In this document: positions 7,160 to 15,761 of the stretch, piece after piece | Numbering within the stretch: the first letter of the stretch is position 1 | How the letters are laid out: every line of letters starts with the position of its first letter | Assembly (NCBI GenBank): GCA_902492205.1 | Contig: CABUKU010000014.1 | Span: 1-64,000, forward strand | DNA from: an uncultured Bacteroides sp. | GTDB taxonomy: Bacteria; Bacteroidota; Bacteroidia; Bacteroidales; Bacteroidaceae | Reading direction: 5' to 3' | DNA: 64,000 nucleotides | Position numbers and translations under genes: made by a program | The notes under the pieces: model-generated | Seen by the model: only the letters and a program-made list of their open reading frames with translations | Database searches by the model: none | What the model was told of the DNA's origin: nothing

Positions 7160-8905
7160 TTAGATTCCCAATGATTTCATTACAGCTTCAATCTTCTGTT
7201 CTGCTGTGGCATTGGCTCCATCATAGCAATGACGGCAACCCATTTCGCCTTTCACTTCAATGTAGAATTTAATCTTAGGTTCAGTTCCTGAAGGACGGAT
7301 AGAAACTTTGCTTCCGTCTTCTGTAAAGTATTGAAGAACATCTGATGTGGCAGGCATGTCAATAGCACTTACCTTACCTTCACCGTCAGTCTGTTTCAGA
7401 GTTTTAAAGTCCTTATAAAGAACAATCTTAGAGCCTGCCATTTCCTTTGGAGGATTGTTGCGGAAGTTCTCCATCATGGCTTTGATTTCTTCGGCACCGC
7501 TCTTACCCGGTTTCACTACGCTGATACCTTTTTCTTTTGAGAATCCGTATTCCACGTAGATGTCAAGCAACAGTTCGAACAAAGTCTTACCGTTATCCTT
7601 AGCCCATGCAGCAATTTCTGAAATCAAGCAGCAAGCAGATACGGCATCTTTATCACGAACGAAGTCTTCGGCAAGGAAACCGTAACTTTCTTCACCGCCA
7701 CCGATGTATTTCTTCTTGCCTTCGAGCAAACGGATTTCACGTGCAATCCATTTGAAGCCGGTATAGCAATCAAACATTTCAATATTGTTTCTGTCTGCAA
7801 TAACCTTAATTAATTCCGTTGTAACAATAGTCTTCACAACAAATTCGTTGCCGGTCATTTTACCCAGTTTTTTATACTGAGTAATGATGTAATAAAGATA
7901 CATCAGGCAAGTCTGGTTACCGTTAATCAACACCCATTCTCCCTTGTCGTCTTTGCAAGCGATACCCACACGGTCGGCATCGGGATCGGAAGCCATTACA
8001 AGGTCGGCATCAATCTTCTTGGCAAGGTTAACCGCCATAGTCAATGCTTCTGCATTTTCAGGGTTTGGAGAAACAACTGTCGGGAAATCACCGCTCTTCA
8101 CCATTTGTTCGGGCACGGTATGCACATTGTCGAATCCCCACATCTTCAATGCACGAGGGATAAGCATCATACCTGTTCCGTGGATAGGAGTATAAACAAT
8201 CTTCATATCCTTGTTGCGAGCAATCGCTTCGGGATCGATAGATACGTTTTTAACTTCGTCCAAGTAAACCTTATCAATATTTTCACCGATAACTTCAATC
8301 AAAGCCGAATTGCCTTCAAACTTGATTTCAGCAGCCGAAGTAATTTTATTTACTTCGTCAATGATACCTTTATCATGTGGAGCCAATACCTGCGCACCAT
8401 CATCCCAATATGCTTTGTAACCGTTATATTCTTTCGGATTATGTGAAGCTGTGAGAATAATACCGCTTTGGCATCCCAAATGACGGATGGCAAAAGACAT
8501 TTCCGGAGTAGGACGCATATCTTCGAACAAGTAAACCTTGATTCCGTTTGCAGAGAAGATGTTGGCAGATATTTCGGCAAACAGGCTACTGTTGTTACGG
8601 CAGTCATAACCTACCACAACAGAGATTTGTTTCATATCCTTGAAATTCTTGTTCAGGTAGTTGGATAATCCCTGTGTAGCTGCACCAACGGTATAGATGT
8701 TCATACGGTTTGAGCCTACGCCCATGATGCCACGCAAACCTCCCGTACCGAATTCAAGGTCTTTGTAAAAACATTCAATCAACTCTGTTTTATCTTCATT
8801 TTCCAGCATTCTTTTAACTTCAGCCTGAGTTTCAGCATCATAAGCCGGAGTTAACCATTTTTTTGCCTTTTCTGTAACTTGTTTCAATAATTCTTCATTT
8901 TCCAT
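7160..8905 (-). CDS. Phosphoglucomutase / phosphomannomutase family enzyme
   Basis: A 581-residue alpha-D-phosphohexomutase that interconverts sugar 1- and 6-phosphates. All four active-site blocks are visible: the phosphoserine loop TASHNPKEYNG (Ser154), the metal loop DPDADRVG (Asp307, Asp309, Asp311), the sugar-binding loop GGEESYG, and the phosphate-binding RPSGTEPKIKFY near the C-terminus. The length fits the long phosphoglucomutase/PgcA type common in Bacteroidetes. Cytoplasmic; it supplies glucose-1-phosphate for glycan and capsule precursors. A TACATTTG -7 box precedes it at 8956-8963. Substrate preference cannot be read from the sequence. Confidence 0.92.
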   Translation of the reverse strand: MENEELLKQVTEKAKKWLTPAYDAETQAEVKRMLENEDKTELIECFYKDLEFGTGGLRGIMGVGSNRMNIYTVGAATQGLSNYLNKNFKDMKQISVVVGYDCRNNSSLFAEISANIFSANGIKVYLFEDMRPTPEMSFAIRHLGCQSGIILTASHNPKEYNGYKAYWDDGAQVLAPHDKGIIDEVNKITSAAEIKFEGNSALIEVIGENIDKVYLDEVKNVSIDPEAIARNKDMKIVYTPIHGTGMMLIPRALKMWGFDNVHTVPEQMVKSGDFPTVVSPNPENAEALTMAVNLAKKIDADLVMASDPDADRVGIACKDDKGEWVLINGNQTCLMYLYYIITQYKKLGKMTGNEFVVKTIVTTELIKVIADRNNIEMFDCYTGFKWIAREIRLLEGKKKYIGGGEESYGFLAEDFVRDKDAVSACCLISEIAAWAKDNGKTLFELLLDIYVEYGFSKEKGISVVKPGKSGAEEIKAMMENFRNNPPKEMAGSKIVLYKDFKTLKQTDGEGKVSAIDMPATSDVLQYFTEDGSKVSIRPSGTEPKIKFYIEVKGEMGCRHCYDGANATAEQKIEAVMKSLGI

Positions 8906-8955
8906 GATTCATTTTATTTAGGTTTTCAATTCATACTATTATATAAGGTAACGCA

Positions 8956-8963
8956 CAAATGTA
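8956..8963 (-). promoter_or_regulatory. -7 box of the phosphoglucomutase promoter
   Basis: TACATTTG on the minus strand, matching TAnnTTTG, with the start expected near 8949 and a leader of about 44 nt. No clear -33 TTTG is seen. Confidence 0.55.
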
Positions 8964-9021
8964 AAAGAATAAAATTATAAATCCTACTTATTGAGAAATA
9001 AATTTGAATCATTACAAATAA

Positions 9022-9060
9022 AAAAGCACCCATGCTTTGGATAGGAAGCATGGGTGCTTT
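9022..9060 (-). terminator. Rho-independent terminator of the C69 dipeptidase gene
   Basis: Perfect 14-bp arms AAGCACCCATGCTT (9024-9037) and AAGCATGGGTGCTT (9046-9059), followed on the minus strand by a T run. It lies 27 bp past the C69 stop. Confidence 0.9.
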
Positions 9061-9086
9061 GAAGTCAAAGCACGGCAACTTTGGGA

Positions 9087-10724
9087 CTAAAGTGCAGGTA
9101 CTTTATATCTGTCTCCCGTAGCTTTCACTACTTCTTCCAGGAATTCTTTCGGATAGCCCGGACGGATAGGTGACACGGAAAATCCTGTTTCCGTACGCTC
9201 GAACTGTCCGTTCTTCATCTTTTTTATAGCTATATCATTGTACTTTACAATGAGGAATTCACCAAGATGTTTCCATGTATCAAAAGTAGATGTAGCTGTC
9301 ATATTGGTATAGTTGGTAAGGAAATCCTTTACTTTGTCGGGGTTGGAATTATACATTTTAACCGCTGCACTCTCTATTCCCGATTGTGCATCGGCAAACG
9401 TTCCTTCAAGGCGGCTTTGCACATCACGTACATCACCAATCATCTGGCTGTAACGCGGATAAACCATGTTTGCCACCCAGTTAAACACCCAGAAAGAAGA
9501 TTCCCATGAGAATGTCAGCAAATCGCCATGTTTGCCATAGCAATCGGGCACTTTATCCGTACAGCAATATACCGGAGTATATACTGTCATATTAGCATCA
9601 TCCATACCGAACCATAACACACCACCCACGGGATCGGGCAAATCGGCACGCATTTGAGCCACGAAGCTGAAACCGGTCTGCTGAGTAGAGATAGGACGTT
9701 CATTGAAATACTCCTGTTCTCCCACTTTATAAGAAAGTCCGGCAGGACGGTAAGGGCTGTTATAAGCACCTGCACCCAAGTCTTTAGTCGGATCGAGAGC
9801 TGTTCCTTCATAATGGTCGCGCATTGCATGCATTACATCCTGTACCGATAATTTGCGTGTAGCTTTGATATAAAGAGGCATCGGATCATTGCTTGTTCCC
9901 TGAATATAGGCAAGGTATGCTTCCATTTCAGGATTGAACATGCGGTAGTAACTCCACACACGTGCTTCGCAATAACGGCGTGCACCGAAGTCAAGCGGAG
10001 CATAAGCATCGGCAAAGCTGAAATCCTTGTTTGTTCCTTCAAAGTAACCTTTTTCACGGGCAAAAGAAACTACATCGGGAGAGTACATGCAATTACTCTT
10101 GTCTCCCATGTCGAACTTATGGATGCGTGCTTGGTTGGCATGTGCAGCAATGCAATCGTCAGGAATGCGCACGGCCACCCATACCGCACCACGTACACCG
10201 GGACCTTTACCAATCATTTCCATAATCCAAACCTCGTTGGGATCGGCAATGGTAAATGACTCGCCACTGCTGTAATAGCCATATTCCTTAACCAGAGAAG
10301 TCATTACCTGAATAGCTTCCTTGGCAGTGCGCGAACGTTGCAAACCTATATATATGAGGCTTCCGTAATCCATAATTCCGGTAGTGTCTACCAACTCAGG
10401 ACGTCCGCCGAATGTTGTTTCACCGATAGTAACCTGATACTCGTTCATGTTACCGATTACATTATAAGTGCGTTGTGCCTGTTCTATCTGTCCCAGATAC
10501 TTGCCTGTATCCCATTCATTGACAGGCATCATAGTTCCTTTAGGATAGGTAGCCGCAGGATAGTGATACAACTCACCAAACAGTGTGTAACTGTCGGCAG
10601 AATAAGAAACGATTGTAGAGCCGTCTGTCGATGCTGCTTTTCCCACAATCAGGTTGGTGCAGGCAAAGCTCTGTGCCACAGCCGCCATAAACACGGCAGC
10701 AATTAGTAATAGTTTTTTGTTCAT
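9087..10724 (-). CDS. Secreted C69 family dipeptidase
   Basis: A 545-residue peptidase of family C69 (PepD/U34 type). The signal peptide (KKLLLIAAVFMAAVAQSFA) ends directly before Cys22 in CTNLIVG. In this Ntn-hydrolase family the N-terminal Cys is the nucleophile and is exposed by processing, so signal-peptide removal may be the activating cut. Other family features are GSTIVSYSADS, WIMEMIG and AHANQARI. It probably cleaves dipeptides in the periplasm. It lies just downstream of the M23 peptidase gene on the same strand (34-bp gap), so the two may be co-transcribed. Confidence 0.9.
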   Translation of the reverse strand: MNKKLLLIAAVFMAAVAQSFACTNLIVGKAASTDGSTIVSYSADSYTLFGELYHYPAATYPKGTMMPVNEWDTGKYLGQIEQAQRTYNVIGNMNEYQVTIGETTFGGRPELVDTTGIMDYGSLIYIGLQRSRTAKEAIQVMTSLVKEYGYYSSGESFTIADPNEVWIMEMIGKGPGVRGAVWVAVRIPDDCIAAHANQARIHKFDMGDKSNCMYSPDVVSFAREKGYFEGTNKDFSFADAYAPLDFGARRYCEARVWSYYRMFNPEMEAYLAYIQGTSNDPMPLYIKATRKLSVQDVMHAMRDHYEGTALDPTKDLGAGAYNSPYRPAGLSYKVGEQEYFNERPISTQQTGFSFVAQMRADLPDPVGGVLWFGMDDANMTVYTPVYCCTDKVPDCYGKHGDLLTFSWESSFWVFNWVANMVYPRYSQMIGDVRDVQSRLEGTFADAQSGIESAAVKMYNSNPDKVKDFLTNYTNMTATSTFDTWKHLGEFLIVKYNDIAIKKMKNGQFERTETGFSVSPIRPGYPKEFLEEVVKATGDRYKVPAL

Positions 10725-10758
10725 TAGGTTTATATGTTTATTATAGTATATTATTCAT

Positions 10759-12369
10759 CTACCACACAAAAGTACTTTCATACTCCGCTACATTTCCGCA
10801 ATCATCTGTTGCCGTCATTTTAATGGTATGTTTACCGCCTTTCTTCACATGTTTTGGATCAAGCTTGCACACCCATTGCTTTTTTGTCAGGTTGGGACGT
10901 CCGAAAAGGGCATACTTCCCGTCTATGTATCCTTTATAAGATGCAAGCCCCGACTCTTTATCTGTTAACTTAAAAACTATCTTCCCACTCTTTCCCCATG
11001 TGTTCTTGGCTATCGGAGTTATTTCGGGTGCAATGGTATCAATAGCTACCGTATAAGTTCCCAATTCACGAATACGGGTAGACACATAACCGTCCTCGTA
11101 TTTGCCCCCTACACCATACATACCTCCTTGTGAAGTAACACGTGCCACATAGTATTTAGATACATCTTCCAAAGGCATACGGCGCAAACCAATACGAAGT
11201 TCACAACCTGCATGCAAGGGTACAGACTTGTCATTCAACTGGTATGTGAAAGCCACTGCCCCACTGTCTGCCTTGACCTTATAGTTCAAAGGGACATCCG
11301 TATAGAGCATGCCACGCGGAACTACCAGGGACAGGCCCGGCTCTTGCAGATAATTCGGTTTATCCCATTCAAAGAAATACTTGTCCCTGATTTTCAAAGG
11401 TTCTATGGCTTGTCTTTTTCCGCGTATGGTGAAAGGATGGCCTGTGGCATTGCCACTGGCATCCACCAATGTATAAAGACAATGGTAATCCCGTTCTTCA
11501 TCAATACGGATAAGTCCACGGTTTTCATTTCCCGCTTTAAGCATACGGAGAGTATTTCCGGGATCTATAAACGATTTCATATATTGCCCGTGTGTCCATG
11601 AGTTTATCATGCGGTTTTCATTGTCGGAATAACGGTCTACCACACTGCGAAACACTTCCTTGCCATCCACTCTGAGGACAACCTTATACACTCCATAACG
11701 GTTGGCGGTTCCGTCCATGTAATCGTATGCTTTTATTCCGCACCCTATCAAGCCCCATGCCTCCATGCCGTTTGCCGTTCCTTCTCCCGGTTGTGGAAAC
11801 AATTTTATCCCTTCCACTCTGGGCGGACGGGTATCTTTTATCTTGTCTATGAAGAAATGCATCGGATCAATATAATCTCCCGACTCTGTTTCAAATACAT
11901 CTAGGTGTAAGTGTGGTCCCATAGAGTAACCGGTGTTGCCGCTCCATGCAATCTGTTGTCCGGCTTTCACGGGATATTCTCCCGGTTCGGGGATGATTGT
12001 CACTTCGTAGCATTCTTTCTCGTATTGCAATTTCTCCACCCTGTCGGCTATGGGATTCACAAACCCGCTGAGGTGACGGTTAATGGTGGTATAGCCGTTA
12101 TCATAACACACATCGAGCACATAGCCGGAACCTTCCGTCACACGAATGCGTGAAATATATCCGTCGGCAAGGGCACACACCCGCTTACCTATCTGTCCAT
12201 TAGTCTTGAAGTCCAGCCCCCCATGAAAATGGTTGGCACGTATTTCTCCGAAGTTTCCACTCAGGTAGAGAGGAAAATCAAAAGGTGGAACAAATGTTTT
12301 ATGTGGAGCTTTCTGTGCCTGCACCGTGAGCGAGCAGGCAAACAGTAGCATCATTATCTGTTTTTTCAT
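10759..12369 (-). CDS. M23 family metallopeptidase, exported
   Basis: A 536-residue protein with a signal peptide (MLLFACSLTVQAQ). The M23/LytM zinc-peptidase domain lies near the N-terminus: HxxxD (His49, Asp53 in HFHGGLDF) and HxH (His153, His155 in GPHLHLDVF). M23 enzymes cut peptidoglycan cross-links. The C-terminal 350 residues are beta-rich with Ig-like segments and no motif I recognise. A -7 box (TAGATTTG) lies at 12399-12406, inside a 12-bp inverted repeat. The C69 dipeptidase gene follows. Confidence 0.9.
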   Translation of the reverse strand: MKKQIMMLLFACSLTVQAQKAPHKTFVPPFDFPLYLSGNFGEIRANHFHGGLDFKTNGQIGKRVCALADGYISRIRVTEGSGYVLDVCYDNGYTTINRHLSGFVNPIADRVEKLQYEKECYEVTIIPEPGEYPVKAGQQIAWSGNTGYSMGPHLHLDVFETESGDYIDPMHFFIDKIKDTRPPRVEGIKLFPQPGEGTANGMEAWGLIGCGIKAYDYMDGTANRYGVYKVVLRVDGKEVFRSVVDRYSDNENRMINSWTHGQYMKSFIDPGNTLRMLKAGNENRGLIRIDEERDYHCLYTLVDASGNATGHPFTIRGKRQAIEPLKIRDKYFFEWDKPNYLQEPGLSLVVPRGMLYTDVPLNYKVKADSGAVAFTYQLNDKSVPLHAGCELRIGLRRMPLEDVSKYYVARVTSQGGMYGVGGKYEDGYVSTRIRELGTYTVAIDTIAPEITPIAKNTWGKSGKIVFKLTDKESGLASYKGYIDGKYALFGRPNLTKKQWVCKLDPKHVKKGGKHTIKMTATDDCGNVAEYESTFVW

Positions 12370-12382
12370 TAAAAATATCCTA

Positions 12383-12425
12383 TTTTCTGCTAAAGATGCA
12401 AATCTACTGATTTTTTAGCAGAAAA
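12383..12425 (-). promoter_or_regulatory. 12-bp inverted repeat enclosing the M23 gene promoter
   Basis: TTTTCTGCTAAA (12383-12394) and TTTAGCAGAAAA (12414-12425) are exact inverted copies 19 bp apart. The -7 box TAGATTTG (12399-12406) lies in the loop. The hairpin follows the TIGR04076-like gene stop by 19 bp, so it could be that gene's terminator, an operator for the M23 gene, or both. Confidence 0.55.
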
Positions 12426-12444
12426 CAGGAAAAACGGAAGTACT

Positions 12445-12783
12445 TTATTTTACCGGTTCGTAGTTAATCGTTGCTTCTTCGTCCGTTCTTTCAATCTTAA
12501 AAATCACAGGTCGAAGTCCATCATTACAGGAGCAAACAGCAACACCTTCTTTAGTTATCCAATCCTTATAATAAAACAATCCTGCCCCATGTGACAAAGC
12601 AAACACATATTGGTATATCGCTTTCCATGCTTCATCGCAAAAGCCATCGGGTTTGGCATAGTCGGCATAAAACACCTGTCCTTCTCTCAGCATCGGACAT
12701 TTGGAAAAACCGGGAGCAGCATATTCTTTTGCAAGTTCCTCGTCAAGAGTTGTTTTGAGTACGGTTATTCTGCAACGTTTCAT
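12445..12783 (-). CDS. TIGR04076-like small protein
   Basis: A 112-residue soluble protein resembling the TIGR04076 family: KCRITVLKTT-type start, a KCPMLREGQVF segment, DGFCDEAWKAIY and WITKEGVAVCSCNDGLRPVIFKIER at the end. Cys residues recur (KCP, FCDEAW, VCSCNDG), suggesting a metal or redox role, but the function is unknown. It lies 35 bp after rloB on the same strand; co-transcription is possible, but the family occurs in many unrelated contexts. Confidence 0.75.
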   Translation of the reverse strand: MKRCRITVLKTTLDEELAKEYAAPGFSKCPMLREGQVFYADYAKPDGFCDEAWKAIYQYVFALSHGAGLFYYKDWITKEGVAVCSCNDGLRPVIFKIERTDEEATINYEPVK

Positions 12784-12818
12784 TTTATATTCCGTTTATT
12801 GGTGATTATTTTCATTTA

Positions 12819-13505
12819 TCAAGAATGCTTTGTTCCTCTTAAATATTCATTCAAGGCCAGAACTAACAGATGGACTGTTGTAACCGGGTTACGTTGGGAA
12901 TAGGGTAAATGCTGACTTCTTTTACATAGTTTATCGGCATGCTGTATGGCTCTCTGCTGATCCGCATTCTTATCACTATTCAATTTGTCATATACAGCCT
13001 TGCAAAACTCTTTCGCTTTACCTTTCTTTTCATAGTTTATTCCCCAAAACTTGCTCAACTGTTCATAATAGAATGTCCGGTGATTCTGTTGGTCGGTATA
13101 TTGATAGTGCAAATAAAACCACACTTCAAAGGCATCATTCGAATAAGCTACTTTATACCCTTTCGCATATGCCGAATCTATGGCTGCATCATAGTCTGCA
13201 AACTGGTCTTGCCCACGTTTCACATCCATATCGAACACACACCAATATTCATCAAATGTCTGTCCTTTCTTTTTATATTCTTCGATTTTCCGTTCACAAT
13301 ATTCCACTAACTGCCGTTTAGTTCTCCCTTTTGAGTCCTCACAAATCACCCGTAACTGCACCACATCGAAAGAAGCAAAATATTCGGCTTCCGTTTGTCC
13401 CTCACATACTATTAAAATACTTTTGTTCTGTGCAAAGAAAGAGGTACGGTATGGAGTCGAAGTTTTCTTTCTGTCCCACGGACGTATATTATTGTTTTTC
13501 TTCAT
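12819..13505 (-). CDS. rloB: RloB-like protein (Toprim-type, abortive infection)
   Basis: A 228-residue RloB-type protein. Visible blocks are SILIVCEGQTEAEYF (about residues 30-44, the Toprim Glu), WCVFDMD (the acidic pair) and SNDAFEVWFYLHY, all typical of the family. RloB-like proteins are predicted nucleases paired with an AAA ATPase; the pairing resembles the lactococcal AbiL and PARIS systems, in which the ATPase senses infection and releases a Toprim effector. Here the start lies inside the end of the ATPase gene (17-bp overlap), which implies coupled translation. Defence activity is inferred from family and pairing. Confidence 0.85.
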   Translation of the reverse strand: MKKNNNIRPWDRKKTSTPYRTSFFAQNKSILIVCEGQTEAEYFASFDVVQLRVICEDSKGRTKRQLVEYCERKIEEYKKKGQTFDEYWCVFDMDVKRGQDQFADYDAAIDSAYAKGYKVAYSNDAFEVWFYLHYQYTDQQNHRTFYYEQLSKFWGINYEKKGKAKEFCKAVYDKLNSDKNADQQRAIQHADKLCKRSQHLPYSQRNPVTTVHLLVLALNEYLRGTKHS

Positions 13506-14772
13506 CCTCTTTCCCTTCTGTTACATTGCCACAAAGCTTTTCCAACTCCTCCCAGTTTCCCAAGAAAGGCACAGCACCATACTTTCCTTTGAAATAGTCA
13601 TTTTCATAGGAAGCAGTGTTTCTCACACCTTTGATTTCAACCAAGGTATAAAGATAGCTTCTGCCATACTTGTCTTTCTCGGTAAAATCTATCTGATCTT
13701 TACGCAATAAGGCGGATGACATTAATTCCGTGGTATGTGTAGTAGCTATGAGTTGTGCGTTTTTATTTTGATCGCTATTGAATAGCGAGAATATTTTCTT
13801 TGTTAGTAAAGGGTGTAGTTGCGCCCCCAATTCGTCTATAATCAAAACCCCTCCAACCTGAAACATTTTCACTAAAGAAGGACTAAGCCTGAGCATTTGT
13901 CGAGTTCCATCAGATTCCAAATGTTCAAAATAAGACTCGACTGTACCTGCCGGATTCAAATTCTCATCATAACTGATATGAGAAGAAAACACATGGGATT
14001 CCTCCTGCTTATTTTCAACACTCTTTTCTTTTACAACCTCAATCCCATCAATTCCTATATCTGCATATTTTAAATAATTCAGTGCGATGTTTCTGAACAT
14101 TTCATCTTCCAACTCTTCATTTACCCATTTATCATAATCCTTATATCCATCCACATTAATAAAAAAGAGAATGGAACTAAATCCTATTCTTATTTTTTCA
14201 GCAAGTTCATCTCCAAAGGTTTCGACTAAACTTAAAAACAGAACTCTCTCTGTGAAAAGTTTATTTTTCATTTTAGAGATTTCATATCCTTTAGACATGT
14301 GTGTTTTGCTAATTTCTTGTATATTTTGTCCATCGCGGATAAAAATAGGTACTTCTCTTACAGTATGTGTTAAATATAACCATTCACTTAGTATCCCATT
14401 TGGAGAAGCTTCAAACCCATAACGATATTTCACGTCATCAATATAAAAAATCATTTGAAAAAAGCAGGGTTCATCTGCTGTCTCTGTTGAATAGAGAAAA
14501 GATTCCATTATACCCAGAACTTTATCATTTCTCAAGCCAAACATTGTGAGATACTTAAACACAGACAATGCCTTAACCACATTACTCTTCCCGCTGGCAT
14601 TCGCTCCATAAATGACTTTCGATTTTAAGAGCTTAGTTTTATCATTAACCTGAATCACATTCCGTTCATCAAGCTCTTTATTGGCAGAAACTATTTTGGC
14701 TGCTTGCATCCTTAAAGACTGCACATCCTTAAATGACCTGTAATTGCCAAAGCTGAATTCTTCTATTAACAT
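13489..14772 (-). CDS. AAA family ATPase, RloA-like partner of RloB
   Basis: About 427 residues, ABC/SMC-like AAA ATPase (AAA_15/AAA_21 type). Walker A is GANASGKS (residues 56-63) after the usual FGNYRSFKD start. Late motifs are GGVLIIDELGAQLHPLL (Walker B and D-loop region) and IATTHTTELM (switch His). The frame extends to a GTG at 14793, but a TATATTTG -7 box at 14802-14809 would start the RNA near 14795, so the ATG at 14772 (MLIEEFSFGNYRSF) is preferred. It forms a two-gene unit with rloB and is more AT-rich than the flanking core genes, suggesting acquisition. Confidence 0.88.
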   Translation of the reverse strand: MLIEEFSFGNYRSFKDVQSLRMQAAKIVSANKELDERNVIQVNDKTKLLKSKVIYGANASGKSNVVKALSVFKYLTMFGLRNDKVLGIMESFLYSTETADEPCFFQMIFYIDDVKYRYGFEASPNGILSEWLYLTHTVREVPIFIRDGQNIQEISKTHMSKGYEISKMKNKLFTERVLFLSLVETFGDELAEKIRIGFSSILFFINVDGYKDYDKWVNEELEDEMFRNIALNYLKYADIGIDGIEVVKEKSVENKQEESHVFSSHISYDENLNPAGTVESYFEHLESDGTRQMLRLSPSLVKMFQVGGVLIIDELGAQLHPLLTKKIFSLFNSDQNKNAQLIATTHTTELMSSALLRKDQIDFTEKDKYGRSYLYTLVEIKGVRNTASYENDYFKGKYGAVPFLGNWEELEKLCGNVTEGKEDEEKQ

Positions 14773-14801
14773 TCTTAATGGTATTATTTGCACAATTATT
14801 G

Positions 14802-14809
14802 CAAATATA
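14802..14809 (-). promoter_or_regulatory. -7 box of the RloAB promoter
   Basis: TATATTTG on the minus strand, matching TAnnTTTG, about 30 nt upstream of the chosen ATG. No clear -33 element is seen. Confidence 0.5.
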
Positions 14810-14846
14810 AGTATTAAGATTTACATAATTGATATAAGAGTGCCCT

Positions 14847-15386
14847 TTATTTCTCAATCCACTCCACTATTTCCTCCGAAAGCGGACTGGTTTTCGAACC
14901 GTAACAAGCTACCCACTTACCATTTTCATCTATCAGGAACTTATTGAAGTTCCAACTCACTGTGGCATCTTTCACTCCGTTTTCACTTTTCTCGGTGAGC
15001 CATTTGTAAAGAGGTGCCATGTCTTTGCCTTTAACGGATATTTTTGCCATCATGGGGAAAGTTACTCCGTAGTTCAAGGTGCAGAACTGTTTTATTTCTT
15101 CGTTGCTGCCGGGTTCCTGATTCAAAAAGTTATTGGCAGGAAAACCGATGATTACGAAATTATCCTTTCCATATTTGGTATAAAGTTCTTCGAGTTTGGC
15201 ATATTGCGGAGTGAAGCCACACTTGGAAGCCACGTTAACAACCATCACTTTCTTGCCTTTAAAGGTGGAAAGCGGTAAATCCTTTCCGTCTATTGTCTTA
15301 ACGGTAAAGTCATAGAAACTTTTCTGCTGTGCACAAACTGTTGTTGCCATAAATGCTATGATTATGCTTATAAAAAATGTTTTCAT
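14847..15386 (-). CDS. Glutathione peroxidase family protein, exported
   Basis: About 179 residues with a signal peptide (FFISIIIAFMATTVCA), then a thioredoxin-fold peroxidase domain. The peroxidatic residue is a normal Cys (Cys56 in NVASKCGFTP), not selenocysteine. GFPANNFLNQEPGSN and VSWNFNKFLID supply the family's Gln/Asn and Trp positions. It probably reduces peroxides outside the cytoplasm, likely using thioredoxin-type donors. An AAGAG stretch precedes the ATG at 15386; in-frame ATGs at 15404 and upstream are possible but would lengthen the signal peptide. It is divergent from the fimbrial operon and shares its 5' region with the invertible segment. Confidence 0.88.
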   Translation of the reverse strand: MKTFFISIIIAFMATTVCAQQKSFYDFTVKTIDGKDLPLSTFKGKKVMVVNVASKCGFTPQYAKLEELYTKYGKDNFVIIGFPANNFLNQEPGSNEEIKQFCTLNYGVTFPMMAKISVKGKDMAPLYKWLTEKSENGVKDATVSWNFNKFLIDENGKWVACYGSKTSPLSEEIVEWIEK

Positions 15387-15568
15387 CTTACTCTTTTGTT
15401 TCATATAACAACATAAAATCAACTAAAAAAGTTTGTGCCATTAAATAGGCGTTTCAGAGCGTTTCAGGAAAAAACAGGAGATTTAAACAATTAATGGAAC
15501 ATTTCCGGAACACACGAACTGCCTCACAGATACTTAAAACGGTGTTTTAAATAGAAGAATGTGTCAGA

Positions 15569-15746
15569 AAACGATCGTTTATTGGAACAGCAAAAATAGA
15601 ATAAAAAAATCATATTTCGAATAAAAAAATTAGAATTTATAATATTTGCGTAAATAATTTATTTTTAGCTAAATACCAAAGTGCTATTGTATGTTTAGTT
15701 TAAAGTTGTAGAAATTCCAAAAAAGTGTTCCAATAAACGATCGTTT
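15569..15746. promoter_or_regulatory. Predicted invertible promoter segment of the fimbrial operon
   Basis: A 21-bp sequence beginning AAACGATCGTTTATTGG (15569-15589) is repeated exactly, inverted, at 15726-15746, enclosing 136 bp; TGTGTC is also mirrored just outside both copies. Inside, a TATTTTTG -7 box at 15591-15598 points left, 19 bp from TTCG. Flipping would move it to 15717-15724, pointing at the operon 38 bp ahead. A weaker rightward box (AATATTTG, 15641-15648) exists now. The AACGATCGTT core resembles recombinase sites of Bacteroides invertible promoters. The predicted state is OFF or low. Nothing else is seen in the gap 15387-15761. Confidence 0.75.
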
Positions 15747-15761
15747 AAAAAGACACACAAA

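Noticed and set aside
12383..12425. Third invertible promoter (M23 gene)
   Set aside because: The repeats are only 19 bp apart, too close for inversion by a site-specific recombinase; a hairpin or operator is more likely.
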